Positions 32,801 to 41,620 of a stretch of 64,000 bases of DNA are shown here, piece after piece. The notes beneath the pieces were generated by a model. It made no database searches, had not been told where the DNA came from, and worked only from the letters and a program-made list of their open reading frames with translations. The stretch is taken from assembly GCF_019091455.1 (NCBI RefSeq), contig NZ_JAGXJN010000002.1, positions 372,001-436,000 of the forward strand, read 5' to 3'. Each line of letters opens with the position of its first letter. Position 1 is the stretch's first letter. Source of the stretch: Chitinophaga sp. GbtcB8. Lineage in GTDB: Bacteria; Bacteroidota; Bacteroidia; Chitinophagales; Chitinophagaceae. The translations under genes and the position numbers were made by a program.

Positions 32801-35610
32801 ACTTCCATCAGTGTTTGCTCCAAAGGATCTGCCTGCAATAATGAAGCAGGGGTATTTTCCAGGGAAGTGAGCAAGCTGGCCAGCTGTATGATGGCTTCTT
32901 CCTGTTCCGGTTGCTGGTAGCTGCCTTCCAGCTGTAAGATGTTATTTGCTGTTATGGCTGCCTGTACAGACTTTGCCAGTTGTTGCAAATAGTCATCTAT
33001 TAACTGGCGTGCCTGTTGTTTCAGCTGGGTATTATATTCTCTCATATTAAGCGCCAACAGGGGATGGCCCTGCGGGTGACCTATGATTAGACCAGTGTTT
33101 TGTATTTCTTCTGCTAAATCTTTCCACGTACTAAGCTGTGCGGGGGTTATATTCCGGAGAATGTCAGCCGGAAAATATACCTGGTCTTCGCCTGCGGGCA
33201 ACTGGCTATAGGCTGTGAACAGATCAAATAATGAATAACCCAGCGGATGTTTTTTATGCAGCGCATCTACATAAACATTCAGTTCGTTACGCAGTTCAAA
33301 TAAACGATCGGCTTCGTGCTGAAAGTTTTCGGGAGAGGATTTCTGTGTTATTTGTGTGGCTGCTTTGAGCTGCTCCAATACCGAAGATTTTTTGGCTTTG
33401 TTTGAATGGAGCTCCAGGCAAAAGGGTGCAATACCAATGGATTGTAACCTGCTTTCTACTACCTCCAGCGCGGCTTTCTTGGCGGCTACAAAAAGCACGC
33501 GTTTACCTGCATATAAGGCATTGGCGATAATATTGGTAATGGTTTGCGACTTTCCTGTGCCGGGAGGGCCGTGCAACACAAAACTTTTGTCCTGGGCTGA
33601 GCTTACAATGGCATGCAGCTGTGAGGAGTCTGTGCTGATTGGCAATGCTACCTGGGCGGGATGTAACTGTCCATCAAGGATCTGTGCTGTAGAGGTATCT
33701 GTACCTACGTTCCATTCCAACTTACCTGACATGAGGCTGGCTACCAGTTTGTTCTTACATAATTCAGCAGCGTTATGGTGAATGTCGTTCCAGAGTATAA
33801 ATTTACTAAAGGAGAAAGTGCCCAGGATGGCCTGTTCTTCCACATCCCAGCGGGGCTGGCTCATTACTGCCTGGCGGATATAGTTCATGACTGCTTTTAC
33901 ATCTACGCCACTTTCATCCCTGGGAAGTGTTTCGAGCCCGATTGTAATGCCAAAATCCTGGCGAAGCATTTCCAACAAGGTAATATTCGTGATGGTTTCT
34001 TCTTCCCGGCTGCGGATTACATATCCTTTGTGTGCAGATTTACGGATGATCTCAACGGGGATCAGCAAAATGGGCGCATACCGGGCCCGCTCGCTGGCGG
34101 TGGTTTCATACCATTTCAACATGCCCAGGCCTATGTATAAAGTATTGGCGCCATTTTCCTCCAATGCCAGGCGGGATGAACGGTACACATGGGTTAATGC
34201 TGCCTGTAACTCTGTTTCTGACAGGTGGGTGCGGATACGTTTATGTGTTAGTTCATGTTTTACCAGGTCGGCAACGGGATCAGATTGGTGTAAGGCTTTG
34301 TATAACCCTGTATCACGTATGGCATGATCCCAATCTGTGGGTTTGGCCAGTATCTGAAATTCTTCCCCGTCGGCCAGGGCATCTTCCAACTGCCCGATAT
34401 GGACGGTCATAAACTGAATTACGCTTTTGGTAATGCGTGTGTTCAGCAGGCTATTACGCAGGGTGAGGTCCAGCAGCTTGCGTTCCCACAGGCGTTGTTT
34501 TGTTACCTCTATTTTCTCTACCTGCAGCAAACATTCGCTTACCGTGATATCATCCGGGCTTATATTGGTTCTTGCTGTCAGGGCTTCTTCCTGTATTTCC
34601 CAACCCGTGGGTGTGGCAATGCGTAGTGGCAGTGGGCGAATGCTGCTAAAGCGGGCACGTTTTACATCTATGAACAGGATAAAATTTTCCTGGTGCAGCA
34701 TTTTCTGATCGGCGGCGCGTACGGCATCGTCAAAAGCGGTGTTTTGCCCGGCATTCATACAGGTTGCTTCTACCAGTGTGATTTCACTGATGCCGTTGGC
34801 TGTTCTTTTGGTTAGCAAGGAGGGATCATCGTTCACCGTGTCGGCAAAAGACTCATCTATGAGCCAGGCGCCTGTAAATGCATGTCCTTTTACAACGACT
34901 ACAAAAGGATGGATACCTACTGCTTCCAGGCAGGCTGCATATAACAGGGAAAGATCCAGGCAATTGGCTAGTTTATTGGCAAAAATAGCGTCTGTGAGGC
35001 GAACCCGTTGCCCGGTTTCTTCAAAGCTGGCAGGTACGGAACAATAGATGAGCTGTAACTCAGATATGGCTTCATAGATAGCTGCCATTTGTTTTCGTAC
35101 CCGGTTGGGGTTACGGGTCTGGTATTCATCAAAGGAAGGGCTGCCGGTCCATTTTTCCAGGATGCCTGCTGCCTTTCGTATAATGCCTGGAATATCCGGA
35201 TGGTTGGGTGTGATAAATGCTGCCAGCATTTCCGGCATTAGGCTAATACCATTCCATTGATCATAGGCTAATAAGGCTATCGGATAATGTTCCTGAAAGA
35301 GTTGCTGGCCGGCCTTCTTTACCGTAAGCATAAAACTGCCTGCTATCCGTTCTGTGAGGGCGGCGAGATAAGCAGGTGCAATATGTAAAGCTACGTGCTT
35401 CAAGGACCATGTTTCTTCTTTCTTAAGGGCGCCAATGGTTTGACTCCAGGCTACCATAAAATCCGGCTCTGACACTATTTCTACGGTAACCTGTTCCCAA
35501 TCGTCTTCTGAGTTATTGGTAATGCTTAACTCAGTTACTACCGGCACCTGGTTTTGCTGCAATGCAAAGTTGATAACCGGGAGATGGTTGAAGGTGATGG
35601 TTATTGACAT
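29806..35610 (-). CDS. Hhe-like defence protein: transglutaminase-like, DUF4011, SF1 helicase, Vsr-like nuclease, DUF3320
   Basis: The 1934-residue protein has five recognisable parts. Residues 1-130 are Ig-like. Residues 150-260 include NCLDLSLLYAACLEAVGIHP and KGHAFTGAWL, a transglutaminase-like Cys/His pattern. DUF4011 lies near 365-650 (WERKLLDLTLRNSLLN). The SF1 helicase has Walker A GPPGTGKSQTITN near 680, Walker B IFDEASQMPT near 1318, and GDPKQMPPTSFF, QGDERDIILFS and NVAVSRAR. A PD-(D/E)xK/Vsr-like nuclease near 1620-1720 has RIDIGIVDP, LAVLTDGKNYY and WKVHKIWSVEWWENP. A DUF3320-like region closes the protein. The DUF4011-helicase-Vsr architecture is that of the single-protein anti-phage system Hhe. 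It is last in the sbcD-sbcC-RloC-like operon, 8 bp after the RloC-like stop codon. Cleavage of phage DNA is the likely role. Confidence 0.85.
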   Translation of the reverse strand: MSITITFNHLPVINFALQQNQVPVVTELSITNNSEDDWEQVTVEIVSEPDFMVAWSQTIGALKKEETWSLKHVALHIAPAYLAALTERIAGSFMLTVKKAGQQLFQEHYPIALLAYDQWNGISLMPEMLAAFITPNHPDIPGIIRKAAGILEKWTGSPSFDEYQTRNPNRVRKQMAAIYEAISELQLIYCSVPASFEETGQRVRLTDAIFANKLANCLDLSLLYAACLEAVGIHPFVVVVKGHAFTGAWLIDESFADTVNDDPSLLTKRTANGISEITLVEATCMNAGQNTAFDDAVRAADQKMLHQENFILFIDVKRARFSSIRPLPLRIATPTGWEIQEEALTARTNISPDDITVSECLLQVEKIEVTKQRLWERKLLDLTLRNSLLNTRITKSVIQFMTVHIGQLEDALADGEEFQILAKPTDWDHAIRDTGLYKALHQSDPVADLVKHELTHKRIRTHLSETELQAALTHVYRSSRLALEENGANTLYIGLGMLKWYETTASERARYAPILLIPVEIIRKSAHKGYVIRSREEETITNITLLEMLRQDFGITIGLETLPRDESGVDVKAVMNYIRQAVMSQPRWDVEEQAILGTFSFSKFILWNDIHHNAAELCKNKLVASLMSGKLEWNVGTDTSTAQILDGQLHPAQVALPISTDSSQLHAIVSSAQDKSFVLHGPPGTGKSQTITNIIANALYAGKRVLFVAAKKAALEVVESRLQSIGIAPFCLELHSNKAKKSSVLEQLKAATQITQKSSPENFQHEADRLFELRNELNVYVDALHKKHPLGYSLFDLFTAYSQLPAGEDQVYFPADILRNITPAQLSTWKDLAEEIQNTGLIIGHPQGHPLLALNMREYNTQLKQQARQLIDDYLQQLAKSVQAAITANNILQLEGSYQQPEQEEAIIQLASLLTSLENTPASLLQADPLEQTLMEVIQVAANGKKRDALRATLLTNWQKDLLNFQAAQTLSEWNLASHKWFLPRWLKQKAILKTLKSMSLTGQVDKQEVTAVLQNIIAYSGEQAIIDQTRHLPATLGFLWKNGECEWDTLIKTCGQLIETNRLAGNITGVKQLKEWRNRMAGEWAEGSKVYTAAHVRKLTEYAELQQQIKQTEAGLQQLLGIRNTATLHNNSQDRKADLIATAQQWLQNIDALKDWYNWTNVRARALQAGLQPLITAYENGSIQSKDLLLQYNKGLYSSAANGIIEQTPQLAIFNGDLFSEKIRKFRTISKQFETLTKEQLYARLAAKIPNFTQEASQSSEIGMLQRAIRNNGRAMSIRKIFDSIPNLLPRLTPCMLMSPISVAQYFDCNSVKFDLVIFDEASQMPTCEAVGAIARGSNVIVVGDPKQMPPTSFFSNNNIDEDNIEKEDLESILDDCLALSMPSQHLLWHYRSKHESLIAFSNAKYYENKLLTFPSTDDIASKVQFVPVDGFYDKGKTRQNHNEAKAIVNEVIRRLSDPVLAKRSMGIVTFSATQQILIDDLLTEVFAARPELEKIALETEEPLFIKNLENVQGDERDIILFSIGYGPDKEGKISLNFGPINRDGGWRRLNVAVSRARYEMKVFSTLRSDQIDLNRTSAEGVAGLKAFLAYAEKGKTALPIRSLNKHNESFSFETVIAEEIKKHGYDVHTHIGCSAYRIDIGIVDPKDPSKYVLAVLTDGKNYYNATTSKDREMIQVDVLHQLGWKVHKIWSVEWWENPGKVLNGIIDAIDHTHTATTSEPSLQVQVATTINNAPQPSFTQHLVTPSAVPYQISQVNQVITSSSEEFLFPENRGKIKDQIFDVLEAESPISKNLLCKRVLAAWGISRMGTRINFHFEGLFNQLDIEQTTYGDKTFFWKKGQQAKDFTVYRIAATEAAKRDADDLPPEEIATAVREILKNQISLSQPDLIREAAKAFGYARIGANVENAMLLGINKAIDHGYAMWKNDRIVYNE

Positions 35611-35618
35611 ATTTCAGG

Positions 35619-37856
35619 TTAATTATTTGTTGCTGCTGTTTCCTCAGTTGCTGGTGTGCGAAACATCATATTGTAATGTTCTTCATGTCCCATTTGACGA
35701 AATATTTTCCGGAAGACATCAAAATAGGTATCGATGATTTCATCCAGGCGCTGTACATAGATATCATCCGTTATGCCGTGTGAACCGTCGTTGAGCCAGC
35801 AAATCAGGGATCTGCATATTTCCTGTTCTTCGTGGTTTTCAAAGCTTTTAATTATTTTATCGTCGTTATGTCCGCCCAGTATTTTGAAATAATGTTCAAG
35901 AATCCTTCTCATTGTATTCTGAATGGTGATGCCTGAATTTTGATCCCGGTTAACCAGCTCTTTCCATAGTAGTTCATAAGAGCTTAAAATTGGGTTGTCT
36001 GTTCCAAATGCCTGTATTGAGGATATATTTTTATTACGCCTTAAAACCCAGAAGCTTCTCTCCCTGGCGTTTGGGCCCTTTTTATCTTTTACAAAAGATA
36101 CCTCTTTGTGGAAATAGACATTATGGGTGAGTAGGATCAACTGTTTGATAGGACCTTTTTTCTTATGTATGTCTTTGATGATCTCTTTTATCAGGGAGCT
36201 TACTATAAAGAGCACATTACTATCCAGGCTGGAAATGGGATCATCAATTACTAAAATCCGCTCTTCTGTAATGTTTTCCCGTTGTGTGCTTCCTTTAGCC
36301 TGCTGTAGGAAATACAGGAATGTAATGAAAGTAGTTTCACCTTCGCTTAGTGTGGATTCGGCAATGGTACCGTCTTGTCTATGGATCTGGTATTGGTTGG
36401 GCTCTGTTTTTGAAGGCACTATTTCAAAATTGAGGAAACCATAAGACTTAAGTATACCATTGATCTCGTCAACAGAGGGCTGTGTGCTGGTTACATTCTT
36501 ATTTGCTTCTTTTATTTCGTTTGACAGGGTGGCATGTTGAACGCTTAATTCATTTAACCGTTTTTCAATTTCACCGGTGAGCTTTTGGATATTAGCAACT
36601 TTTCTATTGAAGGCTTCAATGGCCACCCTGTTTTCTTCAATAAGGAAGTTCCAGATTGCTTCTACCAGTTTACTCCGTTGATTAGTAAAATCATCTACAA
36701 TGTCATTGTGCTTTTTTATTTCCGCATTACATTGTATAATCAACTGCTCAATGCCTTCCAATTGCGCTTGTACAGCAACCAGTTCAATGCTTCTGCTGGG
36801 TTCCTTTATTTTATTATTCAACAACTCTTTGTTAGCTGCGAACTGACTTGTTAATGTTTTAAGTAAAGCGGAGAAAGATTCGATATTCAGCTTTGTTTCT
36901 TCGTTTGCCTTTTCTCTTGTTTCTATTTCAAACAAGTGGTTTAACAGGTTTTGTGCAAGCCTGTTGTATTCTTCTGCACAGGCCTTTGCCGTTGCAGTAT
37001 CATGCGTAAAGGTTTCGTCAAAATAGTTTTCCAGCTGCTTCCTGAAATCTTTGGTAATGGTTTGTTGTTGGCAAAACGGGCAGGTTTCGTCTTCCTGCAA
37101 ATAACTCCTTCCTTCATTTACCCAATCATTTAGATTTAACATTTGGATTAAACCTGCAATTCCAACGTCCGATTTCCCAATAATTTTTTTCTGCCAGATC
37201 TTATCTTTTTCAATTTCCAACACACGGCTGAAATCCATTTTTGTAATAAACTGCATAGATACCGGCGGTTTCCCAAAGATTGTTTTAGCCTTTTCCTTCA
37301 GGGTATTATGGGTTTCAGGTTGTGAAGCGGTTTTTGGGAATTCAGAGAGTATTTTGTCTTTAAATTTTTCCTTTTGCATGTAACCGGTAAATGCTTCCTT
37401 AAAATCACGTTCGTACTTTTTATAAGCAGTTTGCCATATGGACTCCTTAAAATCATCTTCGGCTTCTTCTTCTTCTTCGCCATGTTGCTCCAGCGAGGTG
37501 TTTTTTGTTATTTCTTCGTCTTTAAGCTTCGATAGCTCAACCTGCATTAATTCAATGGCCTGGATTTGTTCTTTTGTAGCCTGCCCCAGCGTAAAAATAC
37601 CGTCCATTTTGCCCTTCCCGAAGTTCCTGTCTCTAAAGTCCTTATTGTATACCCGGGTTTCAACCGGAAGGTTATTTTTCCAGGTAAGGCTACAATCCTG
37701 GTAATTTTCATTTTCAGGGTCGTGCACAAACTTAGTTAAGGTTGTTTTACCGGAACCATTTGCCCCGTAGATAAAGTTGATCTTTTTCAGGTCGTTGATT
37801 TCTACTCCGGTTGAATCATATGTTGCAACGTCCCTGAGAATAATAGAGTCTAACAT
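35619..37856 (-). CDS. RloC-like AAA_13 ATPase with zinc hook and candidate anticodon nuclease site
   Basis: The 745-residue protein belongs to the AAA_13 group of ABC-type ATPases. The Walker A motif is FIYGANGSGKTTLTKF at about residue 30, the signature LSEGETTF near 500, Walker B RILVIDDPISSLDS near 530 and the H-loop LLTHNVYFH near 580. Two coiled-coil arms (about 90-150 and 280-460) flank ETCPFCQQ near residue 257, a CxxC zinc hook as in Rad50, SbcC and RloC. The C-terminal part has MRRILEHYF near 650 and NDGSHG near 691, fitting the R-x3-E and His triad of PrrC/RloC anticodon nucleases. RloC cuts tRNA anticodons after DNA damage or phage takeover. The gene lies between sbcC (29 bp) and the Hhe-like gene (8 bp). 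The nuclease assignment is an inference. Confidence 0.75.
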   Translation of the reverse strand: MLDSIILRDVATYDSTGVEINDLKKINFIYGANGSGKTTLTKFVHDPENENYQDCSLTWKNNLPVETRVYNKDFRDRNFGKGKMDGIFTLGQATKEQIQAIELMQVELSKLKDEEITKNTSLEQHGEEEEEAEDDFKESIWQTAYKKYERDFKEAFTGYMQKEKFKDKILSEFPKTASQPETHNTLKEKAKTIFGKPPVSMQFITKMDFSRVLEIEKDKIWQKKIIGKSDVGIAGLIQMLNLNDWVNEGRSYLQEDETCPFCQQQTITKDFRKQLENYFDETFTHDTATAKACAEEYNRLAQNLLNHLFEIETREKANEETKLNIESFSALLKTLTSQFAANKELLNNKIKEPSRSIELVAVQAQLEGIEQLIIQCNAEIKKHNDIVDDFTNQRSKLVEAIWNFLIEENRVAIEAFNRKVANIQKLTGEIEKRLNELSVQHATLSNEIKEANKNVTSTQPSVDEINGILKSYGFLNFEIVPSKTEPNQYQIHRQDGTIAESTLSEGETTFITFLYFLQQAKGSTQRENITEERILVIDDPISSLDSNVLFIVSSLIKEIIKDIHKKKGPIKQLILLTHNVYFHKEVSFVKDKKGPNARERSFWVLRRNKNISSIQAFGTDNPILSSYELLWKELVNRDQNSGITIQNTMRRILEHYFKILGGHNDDKIIKSFENHEEQEICRSLICWLNDGSHGITDDIYVQRLDEIIDTYFDVFRKIFRQMGHEEHYNMMFRTPATEETAATNN

Positions 37857-37885
37857 ATTTATTGTTTTGGGTGTATAAACGTTTT

Positions 37886-40800
37886 TTAGATACTGAGCAC
37901 TTCCACTATGCTTTTTCCGCTTGCCTGTTTGCTGACCTTTACCTGTACCGGTATGCGCTCTGTCATTTCCTGCACATGAGAGATGACGCCTACTTTGCGT
38001 CCCTGATTGTGCAGGCGTTCAAGGGCATCCATGGCTATGCTCAGGGTGGCGGGGTCCAGAGCACCAAAGCCTTCGTCAATGAACAGGGATTCTACCTGCA
38101 TCTGGTTAGAAGACAGGGAGGCTAATCCCAATGCTAATGCCAGTGATACCAGGAAAGATTCCCCGCCGGAAAGAGAGAAAACAGTGCGGATCTCATCGCC
38201 CATATCCTGATCTGCCACCTGCAAGCCCAAGGTGCCTGGTATGCGCTGGAGCAAGTACCGCCGGCTGAGTGCAGTGAGGTGTTTATTGGCATAACCCAGC
38301 AATACATCGAGGGTGTATTCCTGGGCTATTTGCCTGAATTTTTTGCCATCAGCAGCGCCAATTACTTCGTTCAGCTTTGCCCAGTTGTCTACTATTTGGG
38401 CATGGGCTTCAATGGTGGTAAGCAGCTGGCTTATCTGCTGCCTGTTAGCTGTATCCTGTTGCAGGCGGAGTGTTATTCCTGTTTTTTCCTCTGCAGCTGA
38501 TTGCAAAGCTGCCCTGGCGTCTTTTAAAAGCTGGGTGAGCTCATCGGCCTGCCGCTCAGAGCGTTGTTGCTGCTGGTGCTGTTCCAGCTGTTTTGTTCTT
38601 TCATTTAATATAGATTGCGCATGGGTAAGTGCATCATCCATAGCGCGTAAAACAGCTCTTTCCTCATCTATCCATTCGGCAGGGAGCTCCAACAGCTGTA
38701 GTAACAGCTGCTCATCCATGGTTGAGGATTGCGGGGTATTATAGTTGCTTAGCCATTGCTGTATTTTCCCGGTGTGGGTGGTTTGCTGCTGTTGTAACAA
38801 CTCTATTTCTTTTCCTGTTTGCTCTTGCTGCGTAAGGATTTTGGTAATGGAGGTTTGCAGCGCTGTGTTTTTATCCTTTTGTGTTTCAAGTGTTTGTTGT
38901 GCAGCCTCTATAGCACGTTTTAATCCCGCTTCTATATTGGCTGCGGCTGCGCCTCCGAAGATGGTTTGCCGCTGCTGTACCAACCCTTGACATTGATCGT
39001 TGATGGCTGTTAACTGTTGCTGCTTTTTATCCAGATCTGCTAACAGGGCCTGGCATTGCTCCTGCATAGTGTTAATGGTGGCAGACAGGATGCCATGTTG
39101 TTGAATACCTGAGCTGAGCTGTTCGCTATTATCTTTCCATTGCTGTGCAACTGTGTTGATGTGATCCAGGAAGGCCTGGGGATTTGTTTTCCAGCCGGAG
39201 AACCAGTCCTGTGCGGAAAAATAAGGGCTGAGCTGTTGCTCTGTTTTACTGAGCGCTGTGCTGCTTTTGTCGCGCTCACGGAGCTGTTGCGCCAATTGCT
39301 CATTAAGCGATTGTAAGCTGCGCTCTGTATCTTTTATTGTATTGTTATGGGCAGCCAGCTGTTTCTCTAACTGTATCAGTTGTTGCTGTTGGGTGTCCAG
39401 TTGCTGTTTTAACAGGTTGTAGGCTTGCAGCTGTTGCCGGATACTTTGCTGCTGTTGTTTTTTCTCCTGCTGTTGTTGCTGCAGCCAGGCTGTTTTTTGA
39501 TCGTCCGGTATGGCCATACTATCCGTATGGGCGGCAAAACCAGACCAGGTTTGCTGGAGCTGCAGTAAGGAAGGTTCCTTTGTAGTACGCTGTTTTTGCA
39601 GGTCTGCAATTGTTTTGTTTAATCCATTGCAGGCTGCCTGGGTATTATTTTGGGTTGTGAAACAAGCAGTATAGGCGGTTTCATTTTGCTGGTGGGCAGC
39701 TTCGAGCTCTTTAAATACATGATCCAGTTGCGTATTGTGTGTTGCATATGGATGTTCTGTACTGCCGCATACCGGGCAGGGATCTTCTGCAATTAACTGG
39801 TTCCGTAATGATACTACATTTTCAGCTGCTGCCAGCCGGGCTTTGTTCAGCATTTGCTGTGATGTTTCCCGCTGAGTAAGCAGCATGGCGAGCTGCCCGC
39901 TGATTTCTTTTAACTGGTTAGTTTTATCTGCATATTCCTTTTCACTGTCTGCCAGTTTTTGTTTTAAACTATTAAAATCTGTTTGGGCTGTGTAGAGTAA
40001 GCGCCAATGTGCCTGTGCCTTGATTGTGTTTTCCACTGCATCATCCGCCTGGGATTTATTGTGTTCCAATGTTGCTATTGGGATGCCTGCCAGTTTTTCA
40101 GAGCCGGTCTGGTATGCCTGTTGTGCGGTTTGTAACTGCTGTTGTACCGTGATGGATTGTGTAACGGCATTTTCTTTTCCCTGTTGCTGGCTGGCAAGCG
40201 CTTTTTCTGTATCTGATATCTGCGTGTGCAGAGATTGTAATGCTCCCAACAGTTGTTGGGCATCAGACAGTTTGGCGCTAATGAGGCTTTGGTGTTCGGC
40301 AATTTGCTGATGGCCTGCGTTTTCTTTTTTCCACTGGGTTGACCGTTCAATATTACTTTGCAGCTGGGTTGCTTCTGTTTGTTTGTTCTGTAATAACTGC
40401 TGCTGTTGCTGGTGTTTTTTTTGCGCCAGGGCTACTTCGTTGGCTGCCTGGGTCTTAGAGTCTGTGCGTTCAGTGATCTGGACGTCCAGCTTTTTAGCCT
40501 GCTCCAGCATTGGTGTTGCATCACTGTAAGCCTGGTTTTTGGCAGTGAGATCCGTGACTGCCTGTTGCTGCAATTGATCCTGTTCTGTTTTCTGGTGTTG
40601 TAGCGTGTTAATATTGACAGTTAATTGTTCTATTTCACGGACTTTGCCGGTGAGTTGGGTTTCGGTGGTCTTGCGGGCATCTACCCAGGTTCGGGTGGCT
40701 TGCGCCTGCTCTACCTGTTTTAGCTTTTGTTCACGAACGACTGCGCTTTGCCTGGTTGTTACAGCTTCCTGGTGCCCTTTGCCGGCTGCAGCCAATTGCG

Positions 40801-41620
40801 CCTGCAGGGCTGTAAGCTGCTGGTGCCAGCTGATCTCTTTATTCAAGGCATCTACCTGCTGCTCCTGTGCTTGTATTTCAGTGGTTACTACTGCCTGCCG
40901 TTGTGTGAATGATTCCAGCTCTTCTGCAGTAAAAGTGGGGATTCCCTGCCGTTGCAGGTTGAGATCCCGCAGTTGCTGTGCTTCTTCCCGATGGCGTTCA
41001 AAAATGCGTTTGGAGATTTCAGTATAAATAGTGGTGCCGGTAAGTTTTTCCAGCAGGGCTGATTTATCGTCTTTGGCTGCTTTGAGAAAGGTGGCAAAAT
41101 CGCCCTGGGCTAGTAATACTGAGCGGGTAAACTGCTCGAAATTCAAACCTACCTTGCGCTCAATTTCATCCAGCAATTCCTGTTTTCTGCCGGGTATGTC
41201 TGTGTTGGTGCTGAGGTTTTTTAATGCAATTTCGAATGGCTGCAGGCTGCCAGTGGCTTTGTTCCTGGCCCTTCTAACACTCCAGGTTGCACGGTAGTGC
41301 TGGCCGTCCACACCAACAAAGTCGGCTTCGGCATAACCCTCTGCTGTGCCATTGCGCAAGATGCCACGTACATCGCCCTGGTTAATAGTGCTACCTGGTA
41401 CATCATGGAGATCAATACCGGTTTCTTTGGCCTGGAGGTAACGGGGCGTTTTTGCATACAGGGCTAAGCAGAGGGCATCGAGAATAGTGGATTTGCCTGC
41501 GCCCATGGGGCCTGTAATGGCAAAAATGCCGGCGGTGTCTAAGGGGGCAGCTGTGAAATCAATTATTGTAAGACCTTCCAATGATGTCAGGTTATTAGCC
41601 CGTATAGTGAGTATTTTCAT
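37886..41620 (-). CDS. sbcC: SbcC nuclease ATPase subunit (Rad50-like)
   Basis: The 1244-residue SMC-like protein starts MKILTIRANNLTSLEG and has Walker A ITGPMGAGKSTILDAL at about residue 38, with the Q-loop in VLLAQGDFATFLKA. Long coiled-coil arms rich in Gln follow (many QQ and QQQ runs). The zinc hook is DPCPVCGSTEHPY near residue 613. The C-terminal lobe has the signature FSLSGGESFL and Walker B LFIDEGFGALD, then VGVISHVQEM. With SbcD it forms the Mre11-Rad50-type complex that opens hairpins and processes DNA ends, clearing protein-blocked ends and cruciforms in the cytosol. The start overlaps the sbcD stop by 4 bp (ATGA). Placement directly ahead of an RloC-like gene, also with a zinc hook, is unusual. 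Identification is firm. Confidence 0.96.
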   Translation of the reverse strand: MKILTIRANNLTSLEGLTIIDFTAAPLDTAGIFAITGPMGAGKSTILDALCLALYAKTPRYLQAKETGIDLHDVPGSTINQGDVRGILRNGTAEGYAEADFVGVDGQHYRATWSVRRARNKATGSLQPFEIALKNLSTNTDIPGRKQELLDEIERKVGLNFEQFTRSVLLAQGDFATFLKAAKDDKSALLEKLTGTTIYTEISKRIFERHREEAQQLRDLNLQRQGIPTFTAEELESFTQRQAVVTTEIQAQEQQVDALNKEISWHQQLTALQAQLAAAGKGHQEAVTTRQSAVVREQKLKQVEQAQATRTWVDARKTTETQLTGKVREIEQLTVNINTLQHQKTEQDQLQQQAVTDLTAKNQAYSDATPMLEQAKKLDVQITERTDSKTQAANEVALAQKKHQQQQQLLQNKQTEATQLQSNIERSTQWKKENAGHQQIAEHQSLISAKLSDAQQLLGALQSLHTQISDTEKALASQQQGKENAVTQSITVQQQLQTAQQAYQTGSEKLAGIPIATLEHNKSQADDAVENTIKAQAHWRLLYTAQTDFNSLKQKLADSEKEYADKTNQLKEISGQLAMLLTQRETSQQMLNKARLAAAENVVSLRNQLIAEDPCPVCGSTEHPYATHNTQLDHVFKELEAAHQQNETAYTACFTTQNNTQAACNGLNKTIADLQKQRTTKEPSLLQLQQTWSGFAAHTDSMAIPDDQKTAWLQQQQQEKKQQQQSIRQQLQAYNLLKQQLDTQQQQLIQLEKQLAAHNNTIKDTERSLQSLNEQLAQQLRERDKSSTALSKTEQQLSPYFSAQDWFSGWKTNPQAFLDHINTVAQQWKDNSEQLSSGIQQHGILSATINTMQEQCQALLADLDKKQQQLTAINDQCQGLVQQRQTIFGGAAAANIEAGLKRAIEAAQQTLETQKDKNTALQTSITKILTQQEQTGKEIELLQQQQTTHTGKIQQWLSNYNTPQSSTMDEQLLLQLLELPAEWIDEERAVLRAMDDALTHAQSILNERTKQLEQHQQQQRSERQADELTQLLKDARAALQSAAEEKTGITLRLQQDTANRQQISQLLTTIEAHAQIVDNWAKLNEVIGAADGKKFRQIAQEYTLDVLLGYANKHLTALSRRYLLQRIPGTLGLQVADQDMGDEIRTVFSLSGGESFLVSLALALGLASLSSNQMQVESLFIDEGFGALDPATLSIAMDALERLHNQGRKVGVISHVQEMTERIPVQVKVSKQASGKSIVEVLSI

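Noticed and set aside
37862..41457. Many open frames antisense to sbcC
   Set aside because: They arise from the Gln-rich CAG/CTG composition of sbcC; none has a recognisable domain.
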